NCBI RefSeq assembly: GCF_002607855.1
Contig: NZ_AWQQ01000131.1
Span: 1 to 15,181, forward strand
Source of the DNA: Desulforamulus profundi
GTDB lineage: Bacteria; Bacillota_B; Desulfotomaculia; Desulfotomaculales; Desulfotomaculaceae
DNA length: 15,181 bases
Reading direction: 5' to 3'
Shown: one piece after another, positions 9,618-15,181 of the stretch
Numbering within the stretch: the first letter of the stretch is position 1
Layout: every line of letters starts with the position of its first letter
Translations under genes and position numbers: made by a program
The notes under the pieces: model-generated
The model's input: the letters and a program-made list of their open reading frames with translations, nothing else
The model's database searches: none
Told to the model about the DNA's origin: nothing

Positions 9618-9656
9618 ATAAATATAAAATGCGGAACCAATAATATATTGGTTCCG
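9618..9656 (-). terminator. Rho-independent terminator after asp23
   Basis: CGGAACCAATA (9632-9642) and TATTGGTTCCG (9646-9656) form a perfect 11-bp stem with a 3-nt loop. The minus strand continues CATTTTATATTTAT. It lies about 28 nt after the asp23 stop and separates asp23 from amaP. Confidence 0.85.
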
Positions 9657-9684
9657 ATTTTAGATAGGACTATTTAAATTTGGG

Positions 9685-10098
9685 TTATCTTACACGGTTC
9701 GGTTCTTCTTCCTTGGTTTCCGGGTTGGCAAAGGCCACTCCCTGTACATGGACGTTCACTTCCACCACAGAGAGGCCGGTCATTCCTTCAATGGCGCGTT
9801 TTACATTCATTTGAATTTGGGATGCCACATCCGGAATCCGTACGCCAAATTCTACAATGACAAAGAGGTCAACAGCAGCTTCCTTTTCGCCAACCTCTAC
9901 CTTGACGCCCTTGGACAGGTTCTTCCGTCCCAGCATTTCGGCAATGCCGCCGCCAATGCCGCCGCTCATGCCTGCCACACCGGGAACTTCGGTAGCCGCC
10001 ATGCCGGCGATGACTCCTACCACATCATCGGAAATGCGGATACCGCCCAAACCCTCCTGGGGAGTCATAACCACTATATCCCGTTTATTGTCTGCCAT
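9685..10098 (-). CDS. yqhY: Asp23/Gls24 family envelope stress response protein (YqhY type)
   Basis: A 137-residue Asp23-domain protein: GGIRISDDVVGVIAGMAATE, then VPGVAGMSGG, then VDLFVIVEFGVRIPDVASQI and SVVEVNVHVQGVAF. In B. subtilis the homologue YqhY is linked to accBC and affects acetyl-CoA carboxylase control; here too it lies directly downstream of accC (72 bp). With AmaP and DUF2273 it may form a membrane-attached complex, which is inferred from the neighbours. The start at 10098 follows TTGGAGG at about 7-nt spacing; a longer in-frame version adds residues without family likeness. A strong terminator follows. The frame is intact. Confidence 0.92.
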   Translation of the reverse strand: MADNKRDIVVMTPQEGLGGIRISDDVVGVIAGMAATEVPGVAGMSGGIGGGIAEMLGRKNLSKGVKVEVGEKEAAVDLFVIVEFGVRIPDVASQIQMNVKRAIEGMTGLSVVEVNVHVQGVAFANPETKEEEPNRVR

Positions 10099-10170
10099 GG
10101 TACACCTCCAAATGATCCATTCACTTCCATGTGCATTATAGCATATTTTGGTAAGGCACGGCAACTCGGG

Positions 10171-11519
10171 TTACTGCTCCGGCAAAATGCGTCTCTGAAT
10201 AAAGTTGGTGTAGACTTCTCCCCGCCGGAAGAAGGCATTGTTAAGGACTTTCTTGTGGAAGGGGATGGTGGTGGGAATTCCCTCCACCACAAATTCATCC
10301 AAAGCCCTTTGCATTCTGCGAATGGCCTCTTCCCGGTCCCTGCCCCAGACTATTAATTTGCCAATCATCGAATCATAAAAGGGCGGAATGACATAGCCCG
10401 TAAAGGCAGCGCTGTCCACTCTTACGCCGAGGCCGCCGGGAGCATGATACAACCGGATGGTGCCGGGGTGGGGCATAAAATTTTTGTCCGGGTCTTCCGC
10501 ATTAATGCGGCACTCAATGGCCCAACCGTCGATGCGAATGTCATTCTGGCCGTAGCCAAGGGGTTCTCCGGCAGCGATACGGATTTGCTCTTTAATCAAA
10601 TCAATACCGGTAATCAGTTCGGTGACCGGGTGCTCCACCTGAATCCGGGTATTCATTTCAATAAAATAGAAGCGGTTATTCTTGTCCAGCAGAAATTCAA
10701 CGGTTCCCGCATTGTAATACCCTACCGCTTTGGATGCTTTAATGGCCATTTCGCCCATTTTACGGCGCAGGGAAGGAGTTAGTGCCACCGAGGGAGCCTC
10801 TTCAATGACCTTCTGGTTGCGGCGCTGCACCGAGCAGTCCCGCTCTCCCAGATAAACCAGGTTCCCTTCTTTGTCCCCCAGCACTTGAATTTCTATGTGG
10901 CGGGGCTGCTCCACATATTTCTCCAAATAAACATCCCCGTTGCCGAAGGCGGCCTGGGCTTCGTTCCTGGCAGTGCTGATGGCCTTCAGCAAATCCTCTT
11001 CACTGTGGGCTACCCGCATGCCGCGTCCGCCGCCGCCGGCGGAAGCCTTGATTAAAACCGGGTAGCCAATTTCCCTGGCAATGGCAACGGCTTCTTCATC
11101 GTTCTTGACAGCCCCTTCAGAGCCGGGAACCACCGGCACACCGGCCTTGATCATGGTGCTACGGGCCAGGGCTTTGTTCCCCATGTACTCAATGGCATGG
11201 CTGAAGGACCTATAAAGGTAATGCCACAGTCCTCGCAAATCATGGCAAAATTTGCATTTTCAGCCAAAAAACCGTAACCGGGGTGGATTGCATCCGCCCC
11301 AGATACTTCCGCTGCACTGATAATATTGGTAATGTTTAAATAACTCCTGCCCGAGGGAGCCGGCCCGATGCAGTAGGCTTCATCGGCCAGGCGAACAGGC
11401 AAACTGTCCCTGTCCGCCTCAGAGTAGACCATCACCGTCTTAATGCCTAACTCCTGGCAGGCACGGATGATTCTCAGGGCAATCTCACCCCGGTTGGCAA
11501 TCAGTATTTTTTTAAACAT
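10171..11519 (-). CDS. accC: Biotin carboxylase subunit of acetyl-CoA carboxylase, reading frame broken once
   Basis: AccC uses ATP and bicarbonate to carboxylate the biotin on AccB. The sequence shows [39 protein letters not shown], the ATP-grasp glycine-rich loop [39 protein letters not shown], and [14 protein letters not shown] with catalytic and metal ligands. The break is at 11196, where plus-strand GGC should be GGCC. The repaired text is [20 protein letters not shown]. Repaired length is about 449 residues, the normal size. The ATG at 11519 lies 9 bp after the accB stop. In this group AccB and AccC may also serve a pyruvate or other carboxylase with the OadA-type subunit upstream. Conserved motifs on both sides of the break argue for sequence error. 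Confidence 0.95.
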
Positions 11520-11528
11520 GCGCTCTCC

Positions 11529-12011
11529 CTACTTCTTCTTTATCAAGAACAATTTCTGTCCGTACTCAACGGGCTGACCGTTTTCCACCAGGATTTCTAC
11601 AACTTCACCGGCCACTTCCGCTTCGATTTCGTTCATTAGTTTCATGGCTTCAATAATGCACAGGGTCTGGCCCTGCTGCACAACGTCCCCGACCTTCACA
11701 AAGGGATCGGCATCCGGGGCCGGCGCCTGGTAAAAGGTTCCTACCATGGGTGCGGTAACGGGCACCAGGCCTTCGGCGGACTGGCCGGGCGTTGCCGCCG
11801 GAGCGGCTGGGGCAATGGGGGCCTCCTGAGTTTTCAGGGTCTCCGCAGCCGGGGTCTCCACCGCAGGCGCAGCAGCCGGCGCTGTTACAGAGGCAGACAC
11901 CTTGCCACCCTTGCGGATGGACACTTTAACCCCGTCACTTTCCAGATCTATTTCAGTAATATCCGTTTGGTCCAGTACTTTAATCAGTTCTTTTAATTCG
12001 CTAAGGTTCAC
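11529..12011 (-). CDS. accB: Biotin carboxyl carrier protein
   Basis: AccB carries covalently bound biotin between AccC and a carboxyltransferase. The N-terminus (about residues 1-35; [20 protein letters not shown]) is the usual AccB start. A linker of about 50 residues rich in Ala and Pro follows, then the biotinyl domain with the attachment site [12 protein letters not shown] and the end [10 protein letters not shown]. Total 160 residues. The start is GTG at 12011 with AAGGAGG 8 nt upstream. The same frame is open upstream into the C-terminus of oadA with no stop, so a fused OadA-AccB reading cannot be excluded. The [12 protein letters not shown] context and stand-alone length suit AccB of acetyl-CoA carboxylase. 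Confidence 0.92.
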   Translation of the reverse strand: MNLSELKELIKVLDQTDITEIDLESDGVKVSIRKGGKVSASVTAPAAAPAVETPAAETLKTQEAPIAPAAPAATPGQSAEGLVPVTAPMVGTFYQAPAPDADPFVKVGDVVQQGQTLCIIEAMKLMNEIEAEVAGEVVEILVENGQPVEYGQKLFLIKKK

Positions 12012-13433
12012 GTTTTTGGCCTCCTTGGTCCTCTTGGCGCCACTAGCGTCAGCGGGTGCTCCCGGCTTGATGGATGCGGCCTTCCGGTGGGGGCCTGTTT
12101 CTCCCCTTTTCCGGGCCTCAAAAAACTTCCGGGCCACCTGGGGGAACATGGCGTAGGTCAGCACATCCTCCTGCTAATGGCCAAATCTTTAATTTCTTCC
12201 CTTAGTTTATCCAATTTTGGTTCCAGTAAGTCCGCAGGGCGGCAGGTGATGGGTTCCTTATCTCCCAGCACCTTACGGCTGATGGCCGGGTCAATGGTGG
12301 CCGGCGGTTGGCCGTAGTACCCCTGGACATACAGTTTTACTTCGCCGGGAATCAGCTTGTAACGCTGTCCGGTGAGCACGTTCAATACCGCCTGGGTGCC
12401 CACAATCTGGCTGGTGGGCGTAACCAGCGGCGGGTAGCCCAGTTCCTCCTTACCCGGGGAATCTCCTCCAGCACTTCGTCCAGCCGGTGCAGGGCCTTCT
12501 GTTCTTCCAACTGGGATACCAGGTTGGAAATCATGCCGCCGGGCACCTGGTGCTCAAACACCCGCATGTCGCTGATGCGGGTTACACCACGCTGCTGCCC
12601 CAGTTGTTTCCGAAGATCCTCAAAATACTGGGCAACTTCAAACAGGGATTTGATGCTTAAGCCTGTGTCATAGGGGGTTCCCTTAAGGGCCCGCACAACG
12701 GTCTCAACGGGGGGCTGAGAGGCACCGAAGGCCAAGGGAACCGAGGCCGTGTCCACCACATCCACACCGGCTTCAGCCGCCTTGAGGTAAGACCCTACGG
12801 CCATGCCGCCGATGTAATGACAGTGCAGCTGCACAGGAACATTTAAATGAGCTTTAAACAGTTTCACCAGTTCGTAGGATTTAAAGGGTGCCAAAAGTCC
12901 GGCCATGTCCTTGATGCAAATGGAGTCGGCGCCCATTTCCTCCAATCGCAGGGCGGTTTCCAGGTAATGCTGGGTGGTATGGACCGGGCTTACGGTGTAG
13001 ACCACGGTGGCCTGGGCATGGGCCCCGGCCCGCTTGGTAACCTGCAGGGCCTTTTCCATATTGCGGATATCGTTTAAGGCATCAAATATCCGGATGATAT
13101 CCATGCCGTTCTCTACGGTTTTATGAACAAAGGCTTCCAGTATGTCATCGGGATAATGCATGTAGCCTAACAGTGATTGCCCCGGAGCAGCATTTGCAGG
13201 GGGGTGTTCTTTACATTCTTTTTAATCAGCCGGAGACGCTCCCAGGGGTCTTCATTGAGAAAGCGCAGGCAAACATCAAAGGTTGCCCCGCCCCAGACCT
13301 CCAGGGAGTGATAACCCATTTGATCCAGTTTTTCCAGGATGGGCAGCATATCCTCAGTGGCCATTCTGGTCGCCCACAGGCTTTGGTGTCCGTCCCTCAA
13401 GCTGGTGTCGGTGATTCTCAAACGATGCGTCAT
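12012..13433 (-). CDS. oadA: OadA/PycB-type carboxyltransferase subunit (pyruvate carboxylase B / oxaloacetate decarboxylase alpha), reading frame broken three or more times
   Basis: Carboxyltransferase domain that moves CO2 between carboxybiotin and pyruvate/oxaloacetate. It has [42 protein letters not shown] with the carbamylated Lys, [10 protein letters not shown] with the metal-binding His pair, and [19 protein letters not shown]. Breaks are at 13180-13183 (restores [16 protein letters not shown]), 12448-12449 ([16 protein letters not shown]) and about 12172-12174 (DLAI...[12 protein letters not shown]). No in-frame stop precedes accB. A TGA at 12051-12049 would end the gene after one more missing base, giving about 462 residues. 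Unusual text: GASQPPVE where I expect GTSQPPTE, and HCHYIGGMA where I expect HCHYTSGMA. Adjacent accB and accC could supply the biotin parts. Methylmalonyl-CoA carboxyltransferase 5S is an alternative. Confidence 0.88.
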
Positions 13434-13450
13434 AGTTCCTCCTCCCCTAA

Positions 13451-13497
13451 CAAAAACAACAGAAAACTCAGGTTATTGTAAAACCAAACAACCTGAG
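13451..13497 (-). terminator. Terminator-like hairpin in the oadA leader (possible attenuator)
   Basis: CTCAGGTT (13467-13474) pairs perfectly with AACCTGAG (13490-13497) around a 15-nt loop. The minus strand continues TTTTCTGTTGTTTTTG. It lies 34 nt before the oadA ATG and downstream of the proposed promoter at 13588-13617. It could terminate transcripts from spoIIIAH or act as a leader attenuator for oadA-accBC. The loop's GTTTGG is complementary to CCAAAC in the leader (13566-13571), a possible antiterminator pairing. Confidence 0.6.
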
Positions 13498-13524
13498 CGG
13501 GTCCGTCAGTTGCCGTCAAAAAGA

Positions 13525-13553
13525 TTGAATTTAGTTACAATATAAATTATATA
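13525..13553 (+). promoter_or_regulatory. Candidate plus-strand promoter
   Basis: TTGAAT (13525-13530), a 17-bp spacer and TATATA (13548-13553) resemble a housekeeping promoter on the plus strand. It precedes a ribosome-binding-like AAGGA and the small frame at 13568. It would produce RNA running against the spoIIIAH 3' end. AT-rich sequence makes chance matches likely. Confidence 0.35.
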
Positions 13554-13567
13554 GAAGGATTGGAGGT

Positions 13568-13759
13568 TTGGCTACCAAGCAATTACAAGTATACAATATT
13601 TCTGAGGATTTTGCCAAAAACCTGCTCGCATTTTACTTTTTGTACAAACTTTTTCCATTAATAACAGGTGTTACAGGTATGTCTAAAATGGGAGCCGGAT
13701 CGTGGAGGTGCATAGTGGGAAAAGCCCGTCTGACTAGCTTTGTTAATACTTCGGTATAA
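13568..13759 (+). CDS. Possible small protein of 63 residues, unrecognised
   Basis: The only plus-strand frame here with a promoter and ribosome-binding site. It starts at TTG 13568, 8 nt after AAGGA, and begins MATKQLQVYNISEDFAKNLL, then a hydrophobic-aromatic stretch (LAFYFLYKLFPLIT). Its last 17 bases overlap the 3' end of spoIIIAH on the other strand. The C-terminal third has no protein-like character and no family is recognised. It may be a remnant or a chance frame. Confidence 0.2.
   Translation: MATKQLQVYNISEDFAKNLLAFYFLYKLFPLITGVTGMSKMGAGSWRCIVGKARLTSFVNTSV
13588..13617 (-). promoter_or_regulatory. Candidate promoter for the oadA-accB-accC operon
   Basis: Read on the minus strand: TTGGCA (13617-13612), an 18-bp spacer, then TATACT (13593-13588) preceded by TG, a good match to a housekeeping promoter. 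Transcription would start near 13581 and give a leader of about 150 nt that contains the hairpin at 13467-13497. It lies in the gap between the sporulation genes and the metabolic genes, as expected for separate control. Confidence 0.6.
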
Positions 13760-14381
13760 TCACGATGTTCTGCGGGTTGACCTGGGTACTGCGCGACACC
13801 AGATCGGTAATCTTGATGGCGTCCTCCTGGTTCATGTCCTTTGATTGAATGACCACGGTGACGGTCTTGCCTTCCAGGAACACCACCGCATCCCTGTATC
13901 CTTTGGCTCGGATGAGGCTTTCCACTTCCAATTCCTTTTGTAAATTGCTGCTGATTACATATAGCTGTTCCTGGGCTTTCTTCCGAATGTCCGGGTCGGA
14001 ATTAACATTATTGATAATTTCCCTGGCGATTTCAATCTGGTGCCCCCGGCTTCGTTCCCTTTCCAAGCGATACTCCACAAAGAAGCCGCTGCCCTCTTTC
14101 ATCACGTCGTCCACCTGGTTTCCTGTCTCCTCCTGTTCAACCTGTACGGCGTTGCCGGAAGGAGTGCTGTCGGGCTTAATGATGTTCCCGGCGGCATCTT
14201 TGGCATTTTCCAAGGAGGGTTCCTGTTTCTCAGGTGCATATTTGCCGCTTTCCTGGATCACCGGGGGGTTGGCCATTCTCACTGCATCTTTTACCTCGCG
14301 GATCCCGCCCTTGTAGCCCACAGCCAGCAAGGTGATCCCAACGACTGTTAACAGTCCAAGGAACCAAAAGCGCTTGGACAT
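13743..14381 (-). CDS. spoIIIAH: Stage III sporulation protein AH
   Basis: SpoIIIAH sits in the mother-cell membrane around the engulfed forespore and binds SpoIIQ across the space to form the feeding-tube channel needed for SigG activity. The 212-residue protein has one N-terminal membrane segment (FWFLGLLTVVGITLLAVGY, about residues 5-23) and a variable linker. The C-terminal ring-building domain follows (IRAKGYRDAVVFLEGKTVTV, then DLVSRSTQVNPQNIVIIPKY). The start ATG at 14381 has GCAGG about 9 nt upstream; a GTG at 14390 is possible. It begins one base after the spoIIIAG stop, so translation is likely coupled. It is the last gene of the spoIIIA operon, as in other spore formers. The frame is intact. 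Confidence 0.95.
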   Translation of the reverse strand: MSKRFWFLGLLTVVGITLLAVGYKGGIREVKDAVRMANPPVIQESGKYAPEKQEPSLENAKDAAGNIIKPDSTPSGNAVQVEQEETGNQVDDVMKEGSGFFVEYRLERERSRGHQIEIAREIINNVNSDPDIRKKAQEQLYVISSNLQKELEVESLIRAKGYRDAVVFLEGKTVTVVIQSKDMNQEDAIKITDLVSRSTQVNPQNIVIIPKY

Positions 14382-14382
14382 A

Positions 14383-15006
14383 TCATTCACCTGCCTTTCT
14401 GGCCATTACAATGACCTTCTGGGGTTCCACCCCTAAAGCCACCTGGGTGGCTCTGAATAACTGCGCCTTTACGCCAGGGTCACCGGCGCCGTCTGCCACC
14501 ACCAGCACACCGGCTACGGTGGGTGCAATTTCCCTGCTCATCACCGGGGTTTCTTCACCGTTACGGCTGACCAGCACCAGCTGCCCGGTGTCGGTGTCCT
14601 CCGTAAGGACCCTGGTTCCACCGGACTGGTCTTTCTCCTGGGTGGTTTTCTTACCGGTGGACGTATTGACAGCGTATTCCGTCTGAGTGGAATTTTCCAA
14701 TCTTACCGTAACTTTAACTTTGCCCGCTCCCTCCACCTGTTCCAGCATTTGGCATAACTTCTGGGACAGGTACTCCTCTTCGGAAGCCATGGCCGTCTTG
14801 GCCTGGTTGTTCTGATTTTGGATGACTGCGGCTTTTTCCTGGACCGGCGGTGGTGTCTTGGCGGATTTATCATTACCCAGCCCGCCCAGGAACAGCAAAC
14901 CAATTCCGATCACGGCACCGGCGGCCAGCAGCTTTATTTTTTTCATTTGCTCCTTCTTCGGTCCGTCCGCCTCTCCGTCTCCTACCAGGTTTTTTAACCA
15001 GCTCAT
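14383..15006 (-). CDS. spoIIIAG: Stage III sporulation protein AG
   Basis: SpoIIIAG forms a large ring in the mother-cell membrane as part of the SpoIIIA-SpoIIQ channel. The 207 residues contain one membrane segment (IKLLAAGAVIGIGLLFLGGL, about 24-43), then a linker and the ring-building domain. The ring-building domain shows EYLSQKLCQMLEQVEGAGKV, KVTVRLENSTQTEYAV, and the end VAGVLVVADGAGDPGVKAQL. The insert between the ring motifs, with many Thr, Gly and Asp (about 115-150), fits the beta-rich part of this family. The ATG at 15006 has AAGGAGGG about 8 nt upstream. Unusually, no spoIIIAF end is seen within the next 175 bp upstream; a palindromic repeat lies there instead. The frame is intact. 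Confidence 0.95.
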   Translation of the reverse strand: MSWLKNLVGDGEADGPKKEQMKKIKLLAAGAVIGIGLLFLGGLGNDKSAKTPPPVQEKAAVIQNQNNQAKTAMASEEEYLSQKLCQMLEQVEGAGKVKVTVRLENSTQTEYAVNTSTGKKTTQEKDQSGGTRVLTEDTDTGQLVLVSRNGEETPVMSREIAPTVAGVLVVADGAGDPGVKAQLFRATQVALGVEPQKVIVMARKAGE

Positions 15007-15040
15007 AGAAAACCCTCCTTGCCTGATAGTGTAGTTCTTT

Positions 15041-15181
15041 GGGGTCTAGTTGCTAGCCTAATAGGCATTTCTCTGGGGTCCTGTTGTTAGTTGGGGAATA
15101 TCTAGAGGGCCCATCGTAGTTGTGAAGTTAACTATTAACTAGACCCTTAAGGAATACCCTTAAGTCAAACAGCTATTTCTC
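15041..15181. repeat. Palindromic intergenic repeat, copy B (continues past window edge)
   Basis: GGGGTCTAGTTGCTAG (15041-15056) and GGGGTCCTGTTGTTAG (15075-15090) are two related copies of the motif that ends copy A. CCCTTAAGGAATACCCTTAAG lies at 15144-15164 and extends to a 23-base identity with 5769-5791. It contains the palindrome CTTAAGG-n5-CCTTAAG. AACTAGACCC just before it is the inverse of GGGTCTAGTT. The element directly precedes spoIIIAG and its far end is not visible. Confidence 0.7.

Noticed and set aside
13467..13485. TTGTAAAACC in the oadA gap as a BirA (biotin repressor) operator half-site
   Set aside because: No matching inverted half-site at the expected spacing of about 15 bp; the visible symmetry belongs to the hairpin CTCAGGTT/AACCTGAG.

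Overview
The window looks like chromosome from an anaerobic, spore-forming, low-to-mid-GC Firmicute, most likely of the Desulfotomaculum/Pelotomaculum group (Peptococcaceae sensu lato). The evidence is spoIIIAG/AH, an Nfn-type ferredoxin:NADP+ transhydrogenase, a stand-alone methenyl-THF cyclohydrolase (FchA), and an acc/oadA carboxylase set. No taxon can be fixed without a search. Every confidently called gene lies on the minus strand, so transcription runs from high to low coordinates.

Layout in the direction of transcription: a palindromic intergenic repeat (15181-15041); spoIIIAG and spoIIIAH of the engulfment feeding-tube complex; a 309-bp gap holding a promoter and a terminator-like hairpin in a leader; then oadA, accB and accC (biotin-dependent carboxylase genes); asp23/yqhY with its own terminator; amaP, a DUF2273 gene and nusB; nfnA and nfnB with a terminator; a second copy of the repeat family; xseA, folD, fchA, xseB and ispA in a tight cluster; a 776-bp stretch with hairpins and a decayed reading frame; a DUF21-like membrane protein; and the 5' end of dxs. 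From memory, the skeleton matches the Bacillus subtilis order spoIIIA - accBC - yqhY - nusB - folD - xseAB - ispA - dxs. Here oadA, amaP/DUF2273, nfnAB, fchA and the membrane gene are added, and folD lies after xseA.

Two points matter most. First, FolD lacks the family's Lys and Gln needed for cyclohydrolase activity, and the gene for a separate cyclohydrolase (FchA) overlaps its 3' end. This suggests the bifunctional enzyme was split into a dehydrogenase-only FolD plus FchA. Second, at least nine reading-frame breaks occur in six otherwise well-conserved genes, including essential ones (ispA, accC). Each is repaired by adding one base, usually to a run of identical bases. This looks like systematic sequence error, not gene decay. 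Coordinates of broken genes below span the repaired gene, and residue numbers refer to the repaired protein.
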